6,997 nucleotides of DNA. Origin: Parachlamydiaceae bacterium. GTDB lineage: Bacteria > Chlamydiota > Chlamydiia > Chlamydiales > Parachlamydiaceae. The position numbers were made by a program, and so were the translations under genes. The stretch's first letter is position 1, and each line of letters starts with the position of its first letter. Location: the NCBI GenBank assembly GCA_013414685.1, contig CP058704.1, positions 790,116 through 797,112 on the forward strand, written 5' to 3'. The notes under the pieces were generated by a model. That model worked only from the letters and a program-made list of their open reading frames with translations, ran no database searches and was not told where the DNA came from. Below are positions 1-6,461 of the stretch, one piece after another.

Positions 1-87
1 TTTGCCGAATTTTGCGGCCTGAATCGCCGCTTTTTGACCGGCCGGCCCTGAACCAATTACCACCAAGTCCACACTCATTTCTTCCAT
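1..87 (-). CDS. sthA: N-terminus of FAD/NAD(P)-dependent oxidoreductase, soluble transhydrogenase-like (partial)
   Basis: Only the first 29 codons are present; the gene continues past the left edge. The reading is MEEMSVDLVVIGSGPAGQKA, followed by AIQAAKFGK. The GSGPAG segment (residues 12-17) is the GxGxxG turn of the FAD-binding Rossmann fold, followed by the usual small-residue helix. Among two-dinucleotide-fold flavoproteins the combination DLVVIGSGPAGQKAAIQAAK is most like the soluble NAD(P) transhydrogenases (SthA), which pass hydride between NADPH and NAD in the cytosol. Dihydrolipoyl dehydrogenase or thioredoxin reductase cannot be excluded from so short a piece. I chose the ATG at 87-85 because AAAGGA (94-99) lies 6 nt upstream; an in-frame ATG at 102-100 has no ribosome binding site, and the ATG at 78-76 has a weaker one. 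Confidence 0.72.
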   Translation of the reverse strand, partial: MEEMSVDLVVIGSGPAGQKAAIQAAKFGK

Positions 88-170
88 AGCATTTCCTTTC
101 ATCAACAGGAGAGTTTATTATTTGCTATACAGGATTTTTTTATTCTAGTGTAGTAAATATACATAAGGTA
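88..170. other. Intergenic spacer upstream of the sthA-like gene, left flank of IS110
   Basis: This AT-rich spacer should carry the leader of the minus-strand oxidoreductase gene. A TAGAAT sequence on the minus strand (plus 142-147) could be its -10 box, but I see no good -35 box at the right distance. The left end of the IS110 element lies somewhere between here and 212 and cannot be fixed, because IS110 elements lack terminal inverted repeats and target duplications. Confidence 0.3.
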
Positions 171-288
171 ATTGCGCGCCTTAGGAGTAAAGCGCAATGA
201 AAAATAAAAAAGGCTTACTCCAAATACGGAGTATCGTAAGATCTCCAAAAAATCGAGGTCAAATACCTCAAAAAACAAGGAGTAAGCC
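171..288 (+). ncRNA. Candidate bridge-RNA region of IS110 (structured 5' leader)
   Basis: Several stems are visible. ATTGCGC (171-177) pairs with GCGCAAT (192-198) around a 14-nt loop. GGCTTACTCC (212-221) pairs perfectly with GGAGTAAGCC (279-288). Inside that large loop TACG (225-228) pairs with CGTA (235-238), and GAGGT (255-259) pairs with ACCTC (265-269). Known for the family: IS110 elements such as IS621 express a non-coding bridge RNA from the end upstream of the recombinase, with internal loops that recognise target and donor DNA. The position and multi-loop folding fit, but the guide sequences cannot be assigned without the empty site and the element ends. The stems may instead serve only to control translation. 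Confidence 0.4.
212..288 (+). promoter_or_regulatory. Inverted repeat that sequesters the transposase ribosome binding site
   Basis: The 10-nt arm GGCTTACTCC (212-221) is exactly complementary to GGAGTAAGCC (279-288), which ends one base before the ATG at 289. The downstream arm contains most of the Shine-Dalgarno sequence AAGGAG (277-282, spaced 6 nt from the ATG). A transcript entering from outside and carrying both arms would hide the ribosome binding site, an arrangement known in several IS families for limiting transposase synthesis from read-through RNA. The pairing is seen directly; the regulatory effect is inferred. Confidence 0.55.
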
Positions 289-1341
289 ATGAGCTATTAT
301 GTTGGATTAGATGTTTCTTTGAAAACAGTTTTTATATGCATCGTTAATGCTAAGGGAAAAGTTGTAAGAGAAGACGCCGTTGAATCAAAGCCTGAAGAAA
401 TAAGTTCATATTTAAAACAAACAGGGTACGAGATAACACAAATCGGCCTTGAAAGTGGAAATTTAACACATTACTTAAAGAAAGGGCTTCAAAAAGCAGG
501 TTATGACGTAGTGGTTATGGAAGCACGAAAAATGGCAGCGATTTTGGCAACGATCATAAATAAGACGGATAAAAATGATGCTCGAGGAATAGCAGAAGCC
601 TTAAGAGTAGGTCATTTTAGAGAGTGTGTACATAGAAGTGATGAGGCAATGGAAATTAGAAGCGTGCTGCATATGAGACAGACACTTGTAGAGGAAAAGA
701 CTCATGTAGTGAATAGCCTGAAAGGGCACCTTAAAGTCTATGGAATAAAGCTCACCAAAAGGCAGGTAAAAACTTTAGGCTGCAAGTAGAAGAGGCAGTA
801 AAAGAACTAAGCCCGAAGGTACAAAGAGTTATTAAAAGCCTATTAAACGTAATGGACAGTTTAAATACTGAAATTAAAGCTTTAGATAAAGAAATAGAGG
901 AACTAGCTAAAAACGATGAAGATGTGCAACTCTTGCAAACGATAGACGGGGTAGGACCTATTACGGCTTTATCATTTAAAGCAGAGATAGATGATATAAG
1001 ACGATTTAAAGATTCAAGAAATGTAGCTGCATATTTAGGATTAACGCCCAGCCAATATTCATCCGGTGAGACTAAAAAGCAGGGAGGAATCTCGAAAAAG
1101 GATCAAAGCGAACGCGCTACTTACTTGTGGAAGCAGCAACAGTCCTATTAACACGTTGTAAAACATGGAGCAAACTGAAAGCTTGGGGAATGAAACTCAT
1201 GAAAAAGAAAGGCAAAAGAAAGCGATAGTAGCAGTGGCAAGAAAGTTAGCGGTTATCATGCATAAGATGCTTGAAAGTAAAAAGCCGTTTGAAAGAACAG
1301 ATAAAAAGAAAAATAGCAGCATAAAAATAAAGGCCTTTTAG
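289..1341 (+). CDS. IS110-family DEDD transposase/recombinase, interrupted by three apparent frameshifts
   Basis: The N-terminal segment (289-789) has the RuvC-like DEDD domain: D8 in YVGLDVS, E55 in IGLESG, and D94 and D97 in NKTDKNDAR. The rest continues in other frames. About 780-1100 carries the helix-hairpin-helix-like IDGVGPITAL and the Transposase_20 region, with GLTPSQYSSGE likely holding the catalytic serine. About 1100-1220 continues with GSKRTRYLLVEAATVLLTR and the TWSKLKAWGMKL block, and about 1219-1341 with AIVAVARKLAVIMHKMLE to the stop. Repair needs one added base near each of 768-772, 1095-1099 and 1214-1221, all A-rich runs. The reconstructed protein has 351 residues, normal for IS110. 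The start is supported by AAGGAG 6 nt upstream. If the frameshifts are real the copy is dead; if they are sequence errors it is intact. Confidence 0.88.
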
Positions 1342-1695
1342 AAAGAAAAATACAATTCAAACGAATCCGAAGAAGGGTTAAGACGAGAACGAGTTGGCGC
1401 TAAGACGCCGTGATATACATTGTCTGACCTTAGCTTCGAACATTATAATGGGGCAGAAGATTCAGAAATAATGAACTTCAATAAAAAAGACCCCGAAGAG
1501 AACAAGGGAGTGTCGTTTGATTTAGTATTTGGCAAAAAAAGCCAAGAAAAAAAGAGAATTTTTGATTGATTAAAATCGCGCAATTAGAGAACTCGTTCCA
1601 GCTGTAACTTGGAATTTGGACTTCGTCTGCTTGCTCCTGATTTTTAATCAGACAGGGATTTAAATTAGAATCCTTGCAATGCATCCCAAATTCTC

Positions 1696-1716
1696 TCAAG
1701 TCTTTTCAAGACTTGA
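1696..1716. repeat. Perfect 9-bp inverted repeat with 3-nt loop
   Basis: TCAAGTCTT (1696-1704) and AAGACTTGA (1708-1716) are exact reverse complements around the loop TTC. No T tract follows on either strand, so a Rho-independent terminator is not well supported. It could be a remnant of the element end, an operator or an RNA hairpin. Confidence 0.5.
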
Positions 1717-1785
1717 ACATGAAACATCAATAATAGGCTCACAATGATGAGCGTCTCAAAATTCCAGAATTTGAAGCATGCTTAT

Positions 1786-1814
1786 TTGTAAAATATAAAT
1801 TTTAATGTTAAAAT
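1786..1814 (+). promoter_or_regulatory. Probable sigma-70-type promoter of the gene at 1849
   Basis: TTGTAA (1786-1791) and TAAAAT (1809-1814) are separated by exactly 17 nt in an AT-rich spacer and lie about 35 nt before the ATG at 1849. The hexamers match the consensus at 4 of 6 and 5 of 6 positions. The region is AT-rich, so chance matches are possible. Confidence 0.45.
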
Positions 1815-1848
1815 AGAATTAATAAATAAGAAACGATATAGAGGTGCT

Positions 1849-2291
1849 ATGGCCAAAACAAATTTTACAAAGGTAGAAGAATCCTTAAGAAAAGGCCTAG
1901 ATAAACTCACCGTAAAAAAATCGTGGATTCGACTGATCAAAAACTACAAGAGAAAAAAAGAAGCTGAAAATGAAAGACTTAAACGAAAAAAACAGCGATT
2001 AACCTTATCTCAGAATTGAAACGCTTACATAAAAATGACGAACGTCTTTTTATCAATTTGGGCACAAACTTTGCTCAAATAAAAAGATGCTAGAGCACCC
2101 TCGAAGCTTAGTGATGAAGAATGGAAAACTGTTTTAAAGCTTCGGGAAAAATAGACGCTTATAAAAAGTCTATAAAAACAGTAAAAGAAGAAGACCCCAT
2201 AGACAAAATTGTTGAAAAAGAACGTAGCAAACAAGCAGATCGCCGCTTTAATATTCAGGAAAATGGTTACCTGTCGATTAGTCTTCCTTGA
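1849..2291 (+). CDS. Small, highly charged helical protein of unknown function, four apparent frameshifts
   Basis: I do not recognise this family. It starts with MAKTNFTKVEESLRKGLDKL, with AGAGG just before the ATG and a plausible promoter upstream. The early region is very rich in Lys, Arg and Glu (NYKRKKEAENERLKRKK), suggesting a long helix or coiled coil. The continuation, in successive frames, includes NLISELKRLHKNDERLFINL, MLEHPSKLSDEEWKTVLKLR, KIDAYKKSIKTVKEEDPIDK and finally NIQENGYLSISLP before TGA. Four single-base additions join the pieces: in runs at 1986-1992 (A7), 2081-2085 (A5), 2098-2100 (C3) and 2147-2151 (A5). The result is 148 residues with consistent composition, no signal peptide and no membrane segment. 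It is followed 132 bp later by the first Fic-like gene on the same strand, so association with that pair is possible but unproven. Confidence 0.6.
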
Positions 2292-2423
2292 AAGGGATTA
2301 CAGAAAAACCAATCTAGAGAGAGAAACAAACTTTTGCTAGTTTGATTTTTTAATTTCATTTAAACAAAAAAAGTCTATATTTGTTATAAAAACCCTTAAA
2401 AACATTCAAATCATTTTTTTATC

Positions 2424-3413
2424 ATGACTATTTCTTTAGATAGACTTTCATTGCACTCTTTAAATTCATTGCAAGAAACCCATTCAACCTTCGACCGTCA
2501 AGCTGCAGAAAAACTTTTGGGGGCTCGGAAGTGATTTTTGGAAGCAGATTATTGATGGGAGATTTCATCACCATGGCCCAAAAGTCTTTGATGAGGGTCT
2601 AAGCGGCACGAAAGAACCGGGATTTTTCAATCGATGAAAGATGGGTGTGAATATGCTTCTCAGTGCTTAGGTGAGAGGCCAACGATTCATTTTTATAAAG
2701 AACTTCATAGAAGAATGTGTTCGCATTTTATGGGAGAAGTCAACAACACGTATCTAGAAAGCTATGAGAGTGGAGAGTTTAGAACAAAGTTTGCAACCTT
2801 TGAATTCAATTCAAAAAATTTAGATGAGGAAGCAAGAGAGCATTTTTATAGAGTTAACTTGAGTCAAAGTTTACTGAAATCAGAAAAATCACGCCTGAGC
2901 AATTGCAATCTTCACAAAAATGGATTGAAACATTTCAAGCAAACTGGAAAGCAAAATTTGAAATTATTAATAGCCATATTAAAGAATTTTGTAATGAAAT
3001 GGGTTTTCCGGTTGCTGCAGCGGTGCATCCCATTTACGGCGGTGGACTTTTCCAATATTATAAAATGCGGCCAGAAGAATTAGAAGGGTTAATAGAGAAG
3101 CTTTTCCAGGATTACAATCAAAAAATAGATCGATTAAATCAGGATCTACAATCGAATAAAAACAATGCCCAAGAGATCTCTGAAAAAAACTCGAAGCGAT
3201 TGCTGATTTTTATCAAAAATTAGAATGGATTCATCCTTTTATGGATGGCCAAGGAAGAACAGATCTTGTTTTACTCTCTAAACTTTTATGTGATGAAGGA
3301 TTTAATCCTCCCATTTTAATGCAGCCCTACATTTCATCTTGGGAACCCCTAGAAACTTGGAAAGATTATCTAAAAATGGCATTCAGCGTTGGCAGTATGA
3401 AAAACAGGGGTGA
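2424..3413 (+). CDS. Fic-like protein, paralogue 1, near-complete Fic motif, six apparent frameshifts
   Basis: Fic proteins usually transfer AMP or another phosphate-linked group from a nucleotide to a target hydroxyl; pathogens use some of them on host proteins. The reconstruction starts at MTISLDRLSLHSL, passes through TFWGLGSDFWKQI and IHFYKELHRRMCSHF (compare the first Fic helix), and reaches the Fic motif HPFMDGQGRTDL at residue 272, followed by LLSKLLCDEGFNPPIL. The canonical motif is HPFx(D/E)GNGRxxR: here His, Pro-Phe, Asp, both Gly and Arg are kept, Asn is Gln and the last Arg is Leu. Joining the frames needs one base in each run at 2509-2513, 2515-2518, 2623-2627, 2870-2872, 3183-3189 and 3372-3376, giving 331 residues ending WQYEKQG. 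I see no Shine-Dalgarno sequence before this ATG. The gene lies 3 nt upstream of its paralogue. Catalytic activity and secretion are inferred. Confidence 0.72.
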
Positions 3414-3416
3414 GCC

Positions 3417-4427
3417 ATGCTTCCTTAATGATTGATCTGTCAGTCGCCAAAATCTATCAACCAGGACAGATCCCGCCCCGCTTAAGTTCTTTTGATTCTC
3501 TTCCTGGCGCGCAAACGTTCTGGGGATTAGGAAAAGATTTTTGGAAGCAAATCATAGAGAGTAGATGGCATTCATGCAACTTAGTAAATGAAGAAAAATA
3601 TGGCAACGTCTTTAGAGCCATAGAATCGGGATGTATTTTCGCGACAGAACATTTAGGTAAAAATTAGATCTATGGTTTTATAAAACTCTAAACCACAAGC
3701 TTTGCTATCTTGATGAAGAAAGCTCAGGAAAAGGGGGAAAATTTAGAGATAGCTGGACCCAGTATTCCTTTAGTACAATCGCAATTTCTCAAGAAGAAAA
3801 TCAAGAGGAAGATATAAAGTCTTGTTTTGAATATGCGCACTCCTATTCAGTTAAAAGAATGTTGGGAAAAAGCTCTTCTGTAAAAGTGGAAGAAGAACTC
3901 GATTCTTCAGTCAAAAAAATCGAAGAATTTCATATCAAATGGGACAAAAGAGTTTCAGAGATCAATGCCTCTATCGAGAAGTTTTGTAGTGAATTACAAA
4001 TCCCTGTTTGTGCAAAGCTTGTCAGAACTTATGGGGCTGCTGATTATACTTATGAAAATTTGGGCTCTAAAAGCTTGAAGAATTAGTCAATGCGCTATTT
4101 GATCAATATGAAGAAAAATGCAACGATTGAATGCTAAAATTCAATCCAGCGCAGATTTTCAGGAAGAACTCCGGGATCAAAAACTTGAAGTTATTGCAGA
4201 TCTGTTTCAAAAATTGGAATGGTTGAATCCCTTTCAGCATCATCAAGGAAAAACGGACTTAATACTCTTATCGAAGCTTTTATGCGAAGAAGGCTTTAAT
4301 CCGCCGATTATACCCTTGGCATATACTTCGTCATGGACTCAATTAACTGATTGGAAGAACTACCTTAAAAGGAATAAAACAATGGCAGGTAGAGCAAAAC
4401 CAATCTCTAAAAAGAAAAAGAAATTAG
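3417..4427 (+). CDS. Fic-like protein, paralogue 2, degenerate Fic motif without catalytic His, several apparent frameshifts
   Basis: This is a tandem paralogue of the preceding gene. Shared blocks include TFWGLGKDFWKQIIESRW, the long helical middle (KIEEFHIKWDKRVSEINASI), LEVIADLFQKLEW and LLSKLLCEEGFNPPI. The position matching the Fic motif, residue 272 as in paralogue 1, reads NPFQHHQGKTDL: the catalytic His is Asn and the anion-binding residues are altered, so normal Fic chemistry is unlikely. Start at ATG 3417 needs one base in CCTTAA (3423-3428); ATG 3428 or GTG 3410 are alternatives without repair. Further joins fall at 3659-3663, 4069-4072, 4114-4118 and, less clearly (two bases), 4367-4370. 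The C-terminus YLKKGIKQWQ matches YLKNGIQRWQ of paralogue 1, which favours the stop at 4425-4427 over the frame running into the terminator. Predicted length is 338 residues. The paralogues are diverged, so the duplication is not recent. Confidence 0.68.
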
Positions 4428-4445
4428 GTGCTTTTCCTATTTCAC

Positions 4446-4492
4446 AAAGGCCAATTTTTCTACTTTGATTAAGGAAGTAAAAATTGGCCTTT
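4446..4492. terminator. Strong hairpin between convergent genes, probable bidirectional terminator
   Basis: Positions 4446-4465 (AAAGGCCAATTTTTCTACTT) pair with 4475-4492 (AAGTAAAAATTGGCCTTT) apart from a 2-nt bulge; the loop is 9 nt. It lies just after the paralogue 2 stop and just after the end of the convergent ankyrin gene. The stem contains T runs on both strands, but no long U tract follows it on either side. Confidence 0.7.
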
Positions 4493-4514
4493 GAGGTCTA
4501 AAAATTATAATCTA

Positions 4515-6178
4515 TTAAATGGAAGAATCAAGCCTTACAATCATTTTTCTTCGATTTTTGAAGAAGATCCTTCCACCCTTTTGCTGAGCCATACTTCTAA
4601 CCGTTTCTCCCTGAGTGTTTGATCGATCAAAATCAAATCCATATTGAATTAAATAAAATGCCATCTCCTTGTGTCCATACTGAATAGCTTTCATAAGAGC
4701 GTCCGATTGCCAAAAAGGAGAACGCGCTTCAGTTATATGGGCTCCAGAATCGATTAAATACTTGAGAATGCTGAGATTTCCTTTTTTACTGCTTTAAGAG
4801 AGGGGCATGGAAGAACTTCACGAGAAATATTAGGATCCTCCTGAGTGTTTGCATAATTAATATCTACCCTCTTACTCTTTAAAAGGTATGTAATGATGCT
4901 TTGATTTTCGTTCTCTATAGCTACCGATAAAAATTTATTCATTAACTTCTGAGAAATCTCTGGGTTTAACTCAATTAAGCGTGCAAATATCAATAAAAAA
5001 GTTCATAATCATCCGCTACACTTTCTAAAATCCAGTCAAGTGCATTGATGGATATTTTATCTGAGGCAAGAATAAATTTTATCACATCCATATGTCGATT
5101 TTGTATAGCTGAGAACAATGCAGCTCCGACTGCTCCATTGTGTTCTATCTTCTCTAAAGCATATTTGACAACATCCACATGGCCTTCCATGCTTGCTTTT
5201 TAAGAAGTTCATTTGCTGTTATGTATCCTGAAGAAATAAGTTCGTTTAGGGCCACTAAATCGCTATTTTCAATAGATATTTGCAATTTAATCCGGGGTGC
5301 GTTTCATTAAAAACTGTTAAAGCGCCATGAAGACTATTTTTTGTAACTTTTCTATAAAAGAGAACTTTAAACGTTTATGGTCTTCGGAATTAAATCCCCT
5401 TATAGTAAAATTAGATCCTAAAGAAGGGGCAAAATGAAGAGTCAACTCTCTTAAACTCTCGTGAATTTCTTTTTCTGTTACCGGATGATCATAATCCATC
5501 CCGATAAAAAGAGGATCACCACTAGAGTTTTTACCGATATAAATGACATTTTCGCCGGCTGCATTCCCTTTAAATCGTCCTTTCTGATATTCTTCAGCTC
5601 CTGAAAAATAACACCAGTCGCCGACCTTCAGCTCACCAGATGGACCCGCATTTTCAAAAAATGATTTAGAAAATCCTCATTGATTCTATGTGAAACTACC
5701 ACCGAGTGATGAGAACAGAGGTGATCGAATTTTGAGAAAGTTAATAAATCCTTGATTATATTATAGTAATACAATTGGGTAGCTGTATAGCATTCCAACT
5801 GAGAAGGCCCCTTTAAAGCTTTTTCAACAGCCTGAGAAGCAGAAATATTATTTTTTAAAGTCCAAGTATAGCAATGCTGCTGCTCCCAATTTTCTTCTCC
5901 AGACAATCTTCCTTTTCTTTTTCTATCCAGGAAAACAACGAGTCCTTCATTTTAAGATACAATGAACTTTCCTTATAGACTCTTAGGTCTTCATACCAAA
6001 TTCCACTTACATGATTGTCTGAATCTATGGAACGTTTACCTAAATTCCAATTTTTTATGGCTAGCTCACTCACACGTTTTTCTAATTCATCTTCTATAGG
6101 TAAGAAAGGTGTATTTTGATTGTTCTCAATTTTTGGCGTTTCAAAATTTTGACTGACATTTGAAAAAGAAAAGCTCAT
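4515..6178 (-). CDS. Transglutaminase (Tgl)-like domain plus ankyrin-repeat protein, about seven apparent frameshifts
   Basis: The reconstructed protein has about 556 residues. Residues 1-85 are hydrophilic, without a clear signal peptide. Residues about 100-250 resemble Bacillus Tgl, a protein-glutamine gamma-glutamyltransferase: QLECYTATQLYYYNII (Cys about 130) parallels ECATAIVIIYY around the Tgl catalytic Cys, and LKVGDWCYFSG followed by AAGENVIYIG (Glu about 210) parallels GDCLYF and GENVILLG. The Tgl histidine after GEN is not at the matching place (FIGMDYDH), so activity is uncertain. From about residue 320 come roughly six ankyrin-like repeats, for example EGHVDVVKYALEK, NRHMDVIKFILASDKISIN, KGNLSILKYLIDSGAHIT and YGHKEMAFYLIQYGFDFD. 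Joins fall near 5911-5930, 5656-5661, 5337-5342, 5294-5297, 5197-5201, 4995-5000 and 4782-4787. The stop is at 4515-4517, or at 4528-4530 if one more base is missing near the end. The ATG at 6178 follows AAAGGG. A host-directed crosslinking or deamidating effector is an inference. Confidence 0.7.
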
Positions 6179-6430
6179 AACCCTTTAACTGTAATTTAAA
6201 ATGCAAAATAATTTTAACAAAAAAATATTTAAAAATAAAATAAAAAATAGTATCAACAACAAATAAAATTAACATTAAATGTTATATATAGATCATGACA
6301 TTATAAATATAGTAAAAATATGTGCTTTTCGGTTAAGGGTTTAATAAGACCAGTTAGGAGTAGGATTTTAACACAAAAGAATTTACTCAAAGGGTAAAAA
6401 GAAGCTGATCAGAAGATGGATAATTAAAAT
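6179..6430. other. AT-rich intergenic region upstream of the Tgl-ankyrin gene
   Basis: No gene or tRNA is seen. The 6179-6310 part is extremely AT-rich and should hold the minus-strand promoter of the Tgl-ankyrin gene, but the composition makes any single -10/-35 choice arbitrary. It contains a perfect palindrome at 6270-6284. The 6310-6430 part is less AT-rich and separates that promoter from the rpmB terminator. Confidence 0.4.
6270..6284. repeat. 15-bp palindrome, possible operator
   Basis: TAACATTAAATGTTA is perfectly symmetric around its central A. It lies about 92-106 bp upstream of the Tgl-ankyrin start codon. A regulator site is possible, but in sequence this AT-rich short palindromes arise often by chance. 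Confidence 0.25.
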
Positions 6431-6454
6431 AGGCTCATAGAAATCTATGAGCCT
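6431..6454 (-). terminator. Rho-independent terminator of rpmB
   Basis: AGGCTCATAG (6431-6440) and CTATGAGCCT (6445-6454) form a perfect 10-bp stem with a 4-nt loop. On the minus strand it starts 7 nt after the rpmB stop codon and is followed by ATTTTAATT, a U-rich run, as expected for an intrinsic terminator. Confidence 0.8.
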
Positions 6455-6461
6455 TCTAATA

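Larger units (their letters stand above)
171..1341 (+). mobile_element. IS110-family insertion sequence (ends approximate)
   Basis: The element consists of a structured leader of about 118 nt (171-288) followed by one DEDD transposase gene (289-1341). IS110 elements move by a recombinase without terminal inverted repeats or duplications, so the true ends cannot be read from one copy; the visible structured leader and the stop codon are used here as minimal limits. The right end probably lies up to about 150 bp past the gene, where there is no other feature except a small GGCG/CGCC hairpin (1396-1409). The leader-before-gene layout fits the IS110 group proper, not the IS1111 group, in which the long non-coding end is downstream. 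Confidence 0.75.
1342..1848. other. Gene-poor stretch downstream of IS110
   Basis: I see no convincing gene in these 507 bases. The stretch probably contains the undefined right end of the IS. Visible structures are GGCG/CGCC (1396-1409), TTGGC with GCCAA around seven A (1529-1545), and a perfect 9-bp hairpin at 1696-1716. On the minus strand between about 1570 and 1700 two frames are open. One ends in the peptide QVTAGTSSLIARF and stops at 1572-1570; another reads HCKDSNLNPCL. These peptides remind me of short orphan ORFs annotated in unrelated genomes, which would suggest a recurrent intergenic element, but I cannot verify this. The distal end holds the promoter and ribosome binding site of the next gene. 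Confidence 0.4.

Noticed and set aside
102..290. Minus-strand open frame of 62 codons overlapping the IS110 leader
   Set aside because: It runs antisense through the structured leader and the transposase start, has a low-complexity hydrophobic composition, and matches no family I know.
289..1341. Programmed -1 or +1 frameshifting in the transposase
   Set aside because: IS110 transposases are normally made from a single frame, and three separate shifts plus the same defect in all neighbouring genes, including rpmB, point to a shared technical cause.
1478..1699. Minus-strand open frame of 73 codons read as a gene
   Set aside because: There is no ribosome binding site, a second frame over the same bases is also open, and the C-terminal part is the complement of A-rich DNA. 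A conserved non-coding element or chance is more likely.
2025..2234. Minus-strand open frame of 69 codons rich in Phe and Tyr
   Set aside because: It is the antisense shadow of the Lys/Glu-rich gene at 1849-2291; complement of A-rich coding DNA gives Phe-rich peptides.
4428..4468. C-terminal extension of Fic-like 2 into the hairpin (residues after KKKKKLGAF)
   Set aside because: The paralogue alignment puts the end of the protein in another frame, stopping at 4427; the extension is read through the terminator stem.
2424..6178. The Fic-like and Tgl-ankyrin genes as decayed pseudogenes
   Set aside because: The lesions are almost only single-base homopolymer losses, the reading between them is fully coherent, and the two Fic copies keep matching lengths. 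Real decay remains possible only if reads confirm the short runs.
6310..6430. Possible tRNA or small RNA between the Tgl-ankyrin and rpmB genes
   Set aside because: I could not find a cloverleaf, a TpsiC-like GTTCGA segment or a convincing promoter; only the rpmB terminator is clear.
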